From NCBI GenBank assembly GCA_027922465.2, contig BQMF02000603.1:153398-217397 (forward strand): a stretch of DNA of 64,000 nt. Reading direction: 5' to 3'. The DNA comes from Turritopsis dohrnii. Taxonomy: Eukaryota; Cnidaria; Hydrozoa; Anthoathecata; Oceaniidae. The position numbers were made by a program, and so were the translations under genes. Below are positions 55,453-64,000 of the stretch, one piece after another. How positions within the stretch are numbered: position 1 is the stretch's first letter; each line of letters begins with the position of its first letter. The notes beneath the pieces were generated by a model that was given only the letters and a program-made list of their open reading frames with translations, had not been told where the DNA came from and ran no database searches.

Positions 55453-56219
55453 ATGGTAGATATTAATAATTTTAATGGTGTTATGATTAAATATTGTGGT
55501 TTATGTAAAAAAAGTATGAGACATTCGATAATTTGGAAACGATAATCCATCACTTTGAAATGCAACATAAAGATAAAGATGTTGATAGTCAATTATATCG
55601 TGTTATTTATTCACTTAATAAGTCGCTGGTAAAGAAACGTTTTTCATGTTTTGTCTGTGGGTCGATATTTAAAAGTAATAGACACTTGACCATTCATAAT
55701 CTATTGTATCATTTTCAATTATTATTTACAAACACTAGTGATGTATATATGTTGCATAAACGGTCAATACAATTAGCGACTATTGATATTATAAATTTAA
55801 TATTTGATAGACAACTGGTGGATAATCAACATGGTTAATTATTTAATTGGAAAGATCCAAGTATTGTGCATGTATTTTTATTATTGTGTATGAAAGTCTT
55901 TTCACGTGATGTTATTGTCAAACAATTGAAATTAACCATTCCTGCAATAATAAATTTTAAACTCCAAACAGAGGTAGGTATTATAAATCAAACAATAGTT
56001 CGTGATGAAGATGGAAATCAAATCGGTGTAGAATATTCACCTGTGAGAAACTTTTCCAGTATGGTATATACTCATATTGCATGGAAATCGATACATAATT
56101 TGTTACTCTCTGATATAAATCAACGTATTTTACATTCTAATTTTGAGAAGGGGTATAATTTTTATTTTTATGAATTTCAATATTTACGTTGTCATCAATT
56201 TCTTGGTGATGTATTTTAA
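55453..56219 (+). pseudogene. Virus-like block: protein with two C2H2 zinc fingers, broken
   Basis: From the ATG at 55453 a product of about 250 residues can be followed. The first finger has CGLC and then two His spaced by four in the next frame. The second is FSCFVCGSIFKSNRHLTIHN with a further His. The frame changes in a run of seven A (55507-55513), and a TAA stop (55836-55838) interrupts the same frame before the remaining 117 codons (55866-56219). The C-terminal part is hydrophobic and aromatic-rich (YNFYFYEFQYL). The function is unknown; a nucleic-acid-binding role follows from the fingers. Confidence 0.5.
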
Positions 56220-56277
56220 CATATATATTAAGTTTTTGTTTTCATTATAGTAAAGTAGTTAAATAAATTTGATTATT

Positions 56278-56592
56278 ATGGATGATGATAATGATGATAC
56301 ATCAATTGTAATTTCTGTCTGTCCAGCATCTTATCAATTATACCTTATGTGTTTGCAAAAGTATATGACTAATACGTATGGATCGTATACCTTCACTGTC
56401 TTCGTTGCTATAAAATTTTGTGAATCGTCACCATTTTGCAGAAGAGTTTTTGATGAACTGAAATCATTAATTAAAAATTGTTTGTCTTCAAATAACGTGT
56501 ACGTGTTAATTTATAAGGAACAATATTATGCATTCTCTAACTTTGGAAATTTTTTAGTTGATCATTATTCAATTAATAATAATGGCATGTAA
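56278..56592 (+). CDS. Virus-like block: unknown 104-residue protein
   Basis: An uninterrupted frame from ATG 56278. The N-terminus is acidic (MDDDNDDTS), followed by a mixed region with several Cys and Tyr. The stop overlaps the start of the next gene by 11 bases. No family is recognised. Confidence 0.5.
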   Translation: MDDDNDDTSIVISVCPASYQLYLMCLQKYMTNTYGSYTFTVFVAIKFCESSPFCRRVFDELKSLIKNCLSSNNVYVLIYKEQYYAFSNFGNFLVDHYSINNNGM

Positions 56593-57391
56593 TCGACCAT
56601 CAGACAAAACAATGACAACAAAAGAAGTAGAAATGATTGCTGTTCCTATTTGTACACCATCTACACCACGTAGAAAACACAGAGCAATTAACAACGATGC
56701 TGAAATTTTGAAAGTTCAATTATCACAAAATGATTTGTTGAATCGATTTTGTCAGCAAGAGTACGTAGAATGTCAACAATTTAAATCATTATTCAACGGC
56801 TACAATCATGCAAAAAGAGGTGTGAAGTTCATTGATGGTGATTATTTTGCATTCTGTAAGGAATGTAATTGTGTTCTTGCAATGAATAAAGCAACTGAAG
56901 AATTTCAACATATTGTTTATCGTGCTACAAAAACACAAGATGTTGAGGAGGGTGGTGTTGATTGTGGGTATGCCATTGTCAATAAAGAAGCTATGTATTT
57001 CAGCGATTGTCCTGTAATGAAGGGGGATGACGGTGATACAAATAATGGGTATGAAGCGTATGTTGACGATTCAACGGTTTTACTTATGTCATTTATTAAT
57101 GACAAGTTAGTTAAGTCATTAAAGGATGAAAAAATTTTCGTGTATGTTAAGTTACCTGTTGGTGAGATTGTGGAAGATGTTATATTTATGGAGTATCGTT
57201 CAAACCAACATTATTATTCAACCCCATCATCTAGTTATTTATGTGGATTGATGACGGGTACAAGTATGTCTGTTTCTAAACGTCATGTGCATGACGAGTC
57301 CTTGATTATTTATTTTAAAGCATTGATGCATGAGTTTTTAGATGAATATTTTTCTTGTAATAATAATATGAAAAGACGACATATTCGTTAA
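56582..57391 (+). CDS. Virus-like block: unknown 269-residue protein
   Basis: An uninterrupted frame from the ATG at 56582, which overlaps the preceding stop. A Thr/Pro/Arg-rich N-terminus (STPRRKHRA) precedes a globular region with FCKECNCVLAM, a CxxC-C pattern that could bind zinc, and a His/Arg-rich end (MKRRHIR). It is the longest unbroken gene of unknown function in the block after the 58789 frame. No family is recognised. Confidence 0.55.
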   Translation: MACNRPSDKTMTTKEVEMIAVPICTPSTPRRKHRAINNDAEILKVQLSQNDLLNRFCQQEYVECQQFKSLFNGYNHAKRGVKFIDGDYFAFCKECNCVLAMNKATEEFQHIVYRATKTQDVEEGGVDCGYAIVNKEAMYFSDCPVMKGDDGDTNNGYEAYVDDSTVLLMSFINDKLVKSLKDEKIFVYVKLPVGEIVEDVIFMEYRSNQHYYSTPSSSYLCGLMTGTSMSVSKRHVHDESLIIYFKALMHEFLDEYFSCNNNMKRRHIR

Positions 57392-57627
57392 TATGTGTGT
57401 ACAACAATACTGCTATTGTTATATTTAAAATTGGGTAATGATTATTTTTGTCTATTGTTGTTATTTAAAAATGAATAATTATTCTTTGAAATATATAGAC
57501 TACCTTCTTTAGGAAAATGTCTTGTTGTTTTTATTGTTATTGTTTTTAACAATATGTTGTTATTGTTTACACAATAAAACATATCACTATTGATTATGTT
57601 TTTAGATAATATAAAACAAAAATTATA
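57392..57627. other. AT-rich intergenic region with A/T palindromes
   Basis: It holds AACAATA..TATTGTT-type inverted repeats and AATAAA at about 57573, a possible polyadenylation signal for the upstream gene. TATAAAAC lies at about 57609, ahead of the next start. Confidence 0.35.
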
Positions 57628-58107
57628 ATGAATTACCGCAAGTGGATATTAACAATATTGGATTTTTCGCATATTGATGATGCACAATTTCTATTTGCTT
57701 TGGTAATTGCAGCATTATATGATGAGAAGATAAATAGACAGAAAATGTATCAATTGAAAATAAAGTTGATGTATCCAGAGGAAAGAGACTGTTCGGTAAA
57801 AGAATATTGGAAAATGGATGAGAATCTCCGTAATTTCTTCATTAACTTATTTAATGATATCAAAGGTAGACACTTAAAAAGTGTAGATATTGATTTATAT
57901 AATATTTAATATTGCTTGTGTAAACGTAATATTCTTGTTGATGCTCGATTTTTTAATTTGTTGACCATGTATGAAGCACAATGGGCAATCTATTATACAC
58001 ACTTACTTTTTTTCAAAGGTGTTGAAAAACGATATTTAATGACCGTTGAACAATATGTAAGGACACATATGTTGTCTCATTTATTTAAATTGTCATATGA
58101 TATTTGA
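57628..58107 (+). pseudogene. Virus-like block: unknown protein with one in-frame stop
   Basis: From ATG 57628 the frame is open for 93 codons to a TAA (57907-57909), and the same frame continues for another 65 codons to 58107. Composition is even on both sides (aromatic, Leu, Lys), so one gene of about 158 residues with a nonsense codon is likely. The reading DARFFNLLTMYEAQW after the stop looks coding. No family is recognised. Confidence 0.45.
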
Positions 58108-58196
58108 ATAATATTATATAAATATTATTTAACTATATTATATAATAATTTGTATATTATTGTTTCATTTAGTTGTGATTATAAATAATATAAAAT

Positions 58197-58595
58197 ATGG
58201 CAACATCATCTACACCACCAGCGATAACAATGCCAACCTTAAAACGACAATGTGATGAAAATATTTTAACAAAGGATGACATAACAATAAAAATCCCTCA
58301 TACAACAATTATTACAATATGTAATAGTTGTGCACGACATATGGAGAAGAATGAGGCTTATTGTTATGATTGTTATTGTAAAACATCCATGAGAAAGAAG
58401 TTACATGATCGTGTTGGCTCACGATTTTGTTCTGCAAAATGTAATCCAGAAGTTATTCACTTTCGTGATTTAACTTATCCAGTTTGTAAGAAAATTAAGG
58501 AAAATATTAAAAATAAAGGTGACATATCAACATATGAAATGGTAGACATGTTTGTTGACACTGTTGCAGAACATTATATATGTGAAGGATATTAA
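58197..58595 (+). CDS. Virus-like block: cysteine-rich zinc-binding-like protein
   Basis: A 132-residue uninterrupted product. The centre has three CxxC-type pairs, CNSC, CYDCYC and CSAKC, over about 60 residues, the pattern of a cross-brace or treble-clef zinc domain. A TATAAAAT-like sequence lies just ahead of the ATG. The function is unknown. Confidence 0.55.
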   Translation: MATSSTPPAITMPTLKRQCDENILTKDDITIKIPHTTIITICNSCARHMEKNEAYCYDCYCKTSMRKKLHDRVGSRFCSAKCNPEVIHFRDLTYPVCKKIKENIKNKGDISTYEMVDMFVDTVAEHYICEGY

Positions 58596-58788
58596 TAATA
58601 TATATTCTATAAATAACTGTATTAATATATATTTAGGTTTTATTTAGTTTGTTTTTCTTGTATTAGTAATAGTAGTAGTATTATGTGGTGTTTTTTAATA
58701 ATAAAATATTATTGTGTTTTTGATTATGTATTATAATTAATTGTTATGAAATATATTATATTTTAGATGACAAAAATAACACACAACA

Positions 58789-59772
58789 ATGAGTAAATTT
58801 ATAGAATACGAATGTGCAGGACAGGAAAGTGGTAATAATGATATTGACAATGATGATTTGGAGGAACTTATGGAATTGGAAAAAGATGAACTTAGAAACC
58901 ATGCTGACTTTATAAATGACGAATCGGAAGAATCTAATTATTCAAGCAGTGACGATGGTAATGACAATAATAATAATGATGGTAATAATGATGCTGATGA
59001 TCATAATAATGATTATGATGATGACAAAAATGAAGATAATTATAATTTTATTGCAAAATTTAATGATGAAAATGATGAGGTGTTGGAATTGAAACAACAA
59101 CAACAACATAAAGAAGCCGTAAGTATAATAAATAATAATAACAATGTGGAAATGGTAAGTGATATTGATTATACTTATGATGATACCAATGTTGATACGT
59201 TAACATATAAGAGTTCACTTTTAAGATGTAAAAAGGTAATTGCAAATGTTGTTAAAAAGGAGATGACGTGGATGAGAGATATAAGAGAATTGTTATTGAT
59301 TTGTATTAAAAAGAAAGTTTTGAAAAAAGAACAAAATAATCATCAAACAAATGTCGAAGATAATAATATCGTAAAGAAAGTTTATAATCTTTTGTATAAT
59401 GTACATGATTTGGGTGAACCAAATATCGATTTAAGTTTGTCCTATCTATTAAAAGTTCTTCATGATTTAAATGATCTTTTAAATGAAGAGTGTAATGTTC
59501 TGTATAGCGTAAATGTTTACGAATTGTCATTGAAGTTAAAACGTGTACAAAATAATTTTCAATTCGTTCAACAAATTGATTCAGTGATAATAACAACAAC
59601 TACAAATAGAAATGGGAAAGAATTGTTTTCGTTTCTTACGCCTTTTCACGCAGACAATAGATTAAGTAGAAAAATAAATATTATTATGAAAATAGTTAAT
59701 CAAATACCCACTTTTTCGTATGTTGAATGTTTAGATTATTTCTTTAAGATATTGGAAAAGATAAATATTTAG
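58789..59772 (+). CDS. Virus-like block: acidic protein, probable N-terminal part of the polymerase polypeptide
   Basis: A 327-residue frame from ATG 58789. The first 120 residues are Asp/Asn/Glu-rich with a Gln run. The rest is helical, with many Leu, Val and Lys (LSLSYLLKVLHDLNDLL). The frame closes at 59772, but polymerase-type zinc-ribbon sequence starts at once in the next frame, so this may be the N-terminal region of the polymerase separated by a frame break near 59760. Large N-terminal regions, sometimes including the protein primer, are known for protein-primed polymerases; I cannot assign one here. Confidence 0.5.
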   Translation: MSKFIEYECAGQESGNNDIDNDDLEELMELEKDELRNHADFINDESEESNYSSSDDGNDNNNNDGNNDADDHNNDYDDDKNEDNYNFIAKFNDENDEVLELKQQQQHKEAVSIINNNNNVEMVSDIDYTYDDTNVDTLTYKSSLLRCKKVIANVVKKEMTWMRDIRELLLICIKKKVLKKEQNNHQTNVEDNNIVKKVYNLLYNVHDLGEPNIDLSLSYLLKVLHDLNDLLNEECNVLYSVNVYELSLKLKRVQNNFQFVQQIDSVIITTTTNRNGKELFSFLTPFHADNRLSRKINIIMKIVNQIPTFSYVECLDYFFKILEKINI

Positions 59773-62448
59773 CAAAAGTTAGTGTTTGCAATGTTTGTCG
59801 TGGAATCTTAAATTGTAAACGAGGAAGTAAAAAGAATGAAAACCACATGAAAGCTTGTAAAAAAAAGTGGATGAGGAAAACTGTTTCACAATATGACTTG
59901 TATGCAAGAAGGTGTACAGACAAAGTATTGTGTTATGAAACTGATTTGTATAGATTGAAAAATACTTATTTCCTTTTTTTTATGATTTTGAAACGACAAC
60001 ATCATTGGATTTAAATTTACAAGACGATGATGATAGTAAAAAGAAACAGAAAAACAAAGTAAAATATTTTGAAAACATGACACCTATGCGTGTCATGTCG
60101 TATTGTGTGGGTGTTATGTTTCATCCACAATTAAATATCAAACCTATCATATGGTATAAGTCTTGTATTTATAATAAAAAAAACTTGGTAATGTAGATTT
60201 TTTGCCTGACTTTATATACAGATATATAACAGATAGGTGTTTTAAAAATATGGCGCGAATTTTAAATGCATATAATGATGGTAATGCATCTTTAGCTACT
60301 GTCATGAGCAGCGAAATTGCCTTGGTTGGAATAGCAATTAAGCGATATTTAAAAATAGAAGTTGTTATTGTCAATAAGGAATTAACAATGCAGGAGAAGA
60401 AAGCATAACATAATCAAAATATTATAACAAAATGTTGCATTTGTGATTTTCCAATTACCAATTGTAATAGTAATAATGACATTTGTCATAATTATGAATT
60501 CGTTTGTTTTAAAATGAAATATTTTATGTTTTGTAGAATTGAGGAATTTGCTAGATTAATAGATCAGTATGATGATAGAATGTTTGAGAGTGCATTCAAT
60601 GAAATAGTTTACCTATTGACTAAACGCTATTGTTCGTTAATGGACTTTATTTTATTTATTCAAAATCAAAGGAAACGCAATGATGAAACAACTTGTTATT
60701 GTCATTCTGAGTATATACAATCTTTACTGTGTGTAATAGGTTTAACAAATGTAGAGGACATTTTTGATGTTTTAAGGTATTTAGAAGTTGATAAGTTTTA
60801 TGTAGGATGGGAAGACGATTTGATTTTGAAGGTTAGCAATTCAAATTTGTGGTTAACGACATGTTGTGTGATGGGATTTTTCCAGAATGATTTTATTAGG
60901 AAAACATTGGAAAATGCTCGAGACTACAATGTTGTAATACATCACGATCACGTGACTCGTGTCATTTATGGTTATGCGCATGACGTATGTAAGCGATTAC
61001 AAGATAAAAGCGATTATAGCGACGATGTATTAAATTGTATTGTTCCAGTATATGCACATAATTCAGCTAGATTTGATGTAAAGTTTATTGTCAAGTATTT
61101 AGACGTACAAATGTTTAATACTTCTGAAATTAAGTTCTTAGGTGGTAGTATGTATAATGTAACAGACGTAGTTGTAGGTGATTTTCATTTTAAAGACACT
61201 TTAAAATTTTTTGCAACATCATTAGCTAACTTCTCTAAGAATAAAGACGATACACACGTACAACAAATAGTAGAAATATTTGAAACTTTTTTCTTTAGTG
61301 ATACTGTTTTTAACAAACCCTATAGTGAATTGTCTGATGAAGATGAAAAAAGTTATTCTCGATTATTCTAGATAAAGGATGTATGCCATACGATTATTTT
61401 GTTAATGGTACTGAATTGTCTAAACCGTTTTTACCTTGTAAGGAAAAATTTTACTAATAAATTAAAATTTGAATTTGTGAGTAGTGAAAACATACGAAAA
61501 TGTTCAATATTTGTGGGAAGCATTAGGTATGAAAAGATTAGATGATTTGAATCGTAGTTATAATGTAGGTGATGTTGTCTTGTTAATGTAATTGCATCTG
61601 ATTATTTTAATAAATTACAACTATTGTTTAAATACAATCCCCATTTATTTACGTCAATGACCACTTTCTCCAAATCTGCAAGCTTGTTTAGATCTAAGGC
61701 TTTACTAAAACGATTACCAGACACAGCAAAAATAAATATGTTTGAAAGTGCAACATTTGGTGGTTTTTCACAAACTTCTTTACGATTAGCATTTGATACC
61801 AGATATTTGATTAATTATTTGTATACTTGTGGTATATTAAATAAACAACATATTGACAAAGGAATATTGCGTTATGATTATGCGGGTGTGATTTGCCGTG
61901 TTTACTCTTATATACTTATGCTTGATGAAAATAACCAATACGGTAATGCTATGAAATATCCAATGCCAATAGGTAATTTTGTTGATGTAGAATTATCTTT
62001 AGACGAACACAAACAATTGTTAGATACCTATGATGTTAATAATGATAAATACGGATATTTGTCATATGTCTCTCTTAAAGCACCACCTGTTGGTCACATC
62101 GGTGACATTTACAATCAATTTTTTGTACCATGTTTTGAGCGAAGTGTTGTATGTGGTAATAAGGTATCTCTTTTGCAACAGGTTCATGGTAAAGGAAAAT
62201 CAACAACTAAAAAAACTCATATGAGAAGTGGTGATATAAATTACATTCCAATGTTTATACATACCATACAATATTTGGTACATGAAATGGGATACAAATT
62301 AACTAATGTATTTCATACTATATCTTATTATCAATCGCCTTTTTTGCGAGATTATGTTGTAGGAAATCAAGTATTTCGACAGAACTCGAAAAATGCTGAC
62401 GAATCACAATTGTATAAAGACATGAATAACAAATGTTATGGATCATAG
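59773..62448 (+). pseudogene. Protein-primed family B DNA polymerase (DNA_pol_B_2 type), broken and truncated
   Basis: Domain order fits viral/Polinton-type polymerases that copy linear genomes from a protein primer. A zinc-ribbon-like CNVC..C..C region lies at 59795-59860, Exo I motif YDFET at about 59983-59997, CCICDF at about 60436, and HHDH at about 60940. Exo II motif AHNSARFD lies at about 61050, and an Exo III-like Tyr/Asp region at about 61560-61590. Palm motif A LDENNQYGNAM is at about 61921, SYYQSPFLRDY at about 62325, and motif B NNKCYGS at 62428-62445. Breaks: a T8 run (59974-59981), an A8 run (60176-60183), TAA at 60406, TAG at 61369-61371, and frame changes near 61460, 61495 and 61590. 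The sequence ends before motif C, so the catalytic Asp pair is missing. The copy cannot be functional as written. Confidence 0.8.
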
Positions 62449-62624
62449 ATGATACGTGCAGATAAACCCGAAACTTAGTGCGTTGATAAATCGAGAAAAA
62501 GAAAGTCTGCAATTCGACGACAGCAATCGTAATAATAATGTCAATAATTACATCAATCCTTTTGACAGGTTGATAATAATATATAGTTTTAATTTATTGT
62601 CATTATATTGTTTAATTATATTAA

Positions 62625-62627
<3 letters not shown>

Positions 62628-62692
<65 letters not shown>
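62628..62692. repeat. (TA)n microsatellite
   Basis: About 30 TA dinucleotides with one interruption, between the end of the virus-like block and the Penelope-like element. Confidence 0.95.
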
Positions 62693-62695
<3 letters not shown>

Positions 62696-63286
62696 AACAA
62701 TTAAAAACAACAGCTTCTTCAACAAATTTTCAACATCTTACGTGTCTTCATCAGGTTCAATGATACAAAGTTCATAGAAGGGGCGTTTAAATACTTAAAA
62801 AGAGCGCAAAAAGTAATTAAAAATAAATAAATAAAAGCATTGTCGAGATTGGATGTGGCCTGGTTGCTGTACACTATACTTTTATACGTTAGCACCCGGT
62901 TTTTATATATAATTTAAAATACTTTATATAATATAATTTAAAAGATTAAAAATATTAAAACTGATATATACATATATACAGTAAAATTGATACAACAGGT
63001 TTCTTAAAAATACAAGCACGTTTCAAACACATTCATTCACACGAACATATAACAACCATCACCTCCTTCTGTTACTCAAGATGATGGCAGAGGACTAGAC
63101 AAACAAACATAAAAACATGACGATACATATAAGAAGGGATCCGATCCAGGTGAAAAGAAAGTAGACATGCTATCTTTCTAAACAGCCACAGGCTACTAAC
63201 GCAAGCGCTTTGACAAGTGACCAATGTCAGTCAAGACATTGCAGGATGGTTCAACCTGCCACATGTATGGGAATAGAGATACGTGT
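62693..63286 (-). other. Probable 3' untranslated region of the second Penelope-like element
   Basis: Downstream of the leftward GIY-YIG gene lies sequence reading CCTGATGAAGACACGTAAGA on the minus strand (about 62736-62755), then GAAA. CTGATGA with a following short stem and GAAA recalls the Penelope-associated hammerhead-like motif at 41.5 kb, again with one extra base. The rest is AT-rich and non-coding. Confidence 0.4.
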
Positions 63287-63307
63287 AAGAAGAAGAAGAA
63301 GAAGAAG

Positions 63308-63343
<36 letters not shown>

Positions 63344-63358
63344 AAGAAGAAGAAGAAA
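63287..63358 (+). repeat. (AAG)n/poly-A tract
   Basis: AAG triplets flank a run of over 30 A residues. Confidence 0.95.
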
Positions 63359-63379
63359 GACACACACTACCATTAAAAA

Positions 63380-64000
63380 CTACGTAATATATACCTCATA
63401 ATCATTTAGTCCATTCGGTAGGAAAGTATTCAGTTTATACTGCCAAAACTGTTCTTTCTTTCGTACAGATGTTTCATCTGATCCTTGATCAATTAATGTA
63501 AATTCCCAATCTAAAAAACCCTTGTGTCCTACCTGGTCAAAATGATTGTGTAATGACTGTTGGGGAACAGTTTTGACAGTATGACGATTGTTACAGGATT
63601 TGTAGTTGTTAAATCTAAGCCTAAATTTTGTAGTGGAGCTGCCAACATATTGAACACCACATGTTTTACAATTAAGTAAATACACCACATTTTCCGAGTT
63701 ACAGTTAAGTTGGAAGTTCCTGAGTTTATACTTTCGACCATCCCTACTTGCAAATTCAGTGGTGTTCGATATGAATGGGCAGACTCCACAGCGTTTTCCA
63801 GAGCATCCGTTGCATTTTCCTATTTTAAGTTCCTGTTGCGGAACTTTAGGACGAACTAATAAATCTTTAAGACTCTTACCTCTTCGAAATCCAATAAGAG
63901 GTGCTCTGAAATACGTCTTGGTGTGCTTTATTACATGCTAGAATCACTTGAATTTTCCGTAATAGTCCTGTATAAATTCCTGTAAGCCGGGTGGTACATA
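63380..64000 (-). pseudogene. Penelope-like element, C-terminal GIY-YIG endonuclease, continues past the window
   Basis: The leftward frame 63690-63380 and its upstream extension carry the Penelope C-terminal domain. There is a Cys-rich linker (CNGCSGKRCGVCPF) at about 63790-63825, then the GIY-YIG core VVYLLNCKTCGVQYVGSST, then a C-terminal EQFWQYKLNTFLPNGLNDYE motif. Upstream, FRAPLIGFRRGKSLKDLLVR fits the connector between reverse transcriptase and nuclease, but two stops near 63945 precede it. The reverse transcriptase would lie beyond 64000. The element differs in sequence from the one at 40-41.4 kb, so two Penelope-like lineages are present. Confidence 0.8.

Larger units (their letters stand above)
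52765..62448. mobile_element. Integrated virus-like block with protein-primed DNA polymerase B
   Basis: About 9.7 kb of closely packed genes with two divergent arms: four small leftward frames (53815-52765) and at least seven rightward ones (54019-62448). The rightward arm ends in a broken protein-primed family B DNA polymerase. Gene spacing is a few to 250 bp, some frames overlap, and several products are acidic, basic or Cys-rich, as in DNA viruses and Polinton/adintovirus-type elements. No integrase, protease, packaging ATPase or capsid protein is recognisable, so the block may be partial or belong to an undescribed lineage. The polymerase stops before motif C, and (TA)n plus a Penelope-like element follow at once. 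Breaks in at least four genes indicate a relic, although some breaks lie in homopolymers. Confidence 0.65.

Noticed and set aside
52193..62700. Terminal inverted repeats bounding the virus-like block
   Set aside because: By eye I could not find any long match between the two flanks; the block may be truncated at the right.
62800..63200. CRISPR-like or other array
   Set aside because: No regularly spaced direct repeats were seen anywhere in the window, and the organism is eukaryotic.

Overview
The window is AT-rich eukaryotic DNA. GT-AG introns can be placed in at least two genes, there is a pol III A-box/B-box tRNA-like sequence, and the mobile elements are typical of invertebrate animal genomes: PIF/Harbinger, Helitron, non-LTR, Penelope-like, BEL/Pao, pogo and CACTA families. 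I cannot fix the phylum; a cnidarian or mollusc would fit, but that is inference. I see no ordinary single-copy host gene. Almost everything supportable is a mobile element, its decayed remains, a short non-autonomous repeat, or a virus-like gene block.

Layout. 0-3.7 kb: degenerate sequence, dispersed repeats, a tRNA-like sequence and a broken zinc-finger gene. 3.76-11.65 kb: a PIF/Harbinger transposon (Myb-like helper gene plus broken nuclease) flanked by TAA duplications; its right terminus is split by a second DNA transposon (8201-11643) with its own inverted repeats and a 6-bp target duplication. 13.2-14.1 kb: two minisatellites. 15.0-21.6 kb: a Helitron with an uninterrupted 1744-residue Rep-helicase and an OTU-protease gene. 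22.3-26.9 kb: a non-LTR retrotransposon (intact ORF1; ORF2 with PHD finger, endonuclease and broken reverse transcriptase). 29.8-30.7 kb: a tyrosine recombinase fragment. 32.3-36.9 kb: a second, decayed Helitron of a different type. 37.3-38.0 kb: a MITE. 40.1-41.4 kb: a Penelope-like element. 41.6-44.3 kb: a multi-exon pogo-like transposase ending in a PHD-like finger. 46.6-48.8 kb: BEL/Pao pol remains. 49.3-50.9 kb: nested MITEs and a 93-bp minisatellite. 51.2-52.1 kb: a CACTA transposase tail. 62.7-64 kb: the 3' part of another Penelope-like element running off the window.

The most unusual part is 52.7-62.45 kb, a compact virus-like block. Small, partly overlapping genes run leftward from about 53.8 kb and a longer set runs rightward from a TATA box at 53948. 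The rightward arm ends in a broken protein-primed family B DNA polymerase whose exonuclease and palm motifs can be read up to motif B. The other genes are acidic, lysine-rich or cysteine-rich proteins I do not recognise. Two adjacent leftward reading frames begin with M-A-R-T-K, the first residues of histone H3. I see no integrase, transposase, packaging ATPase or major capsid gene. It is best described as an integrated relic of a polymerase-B-bearing virus or Polinton/adintovirus-like element of unknown affiliation. Several of its frame breaks lie in A or T runs of 7-8, so some could be assembly errors.
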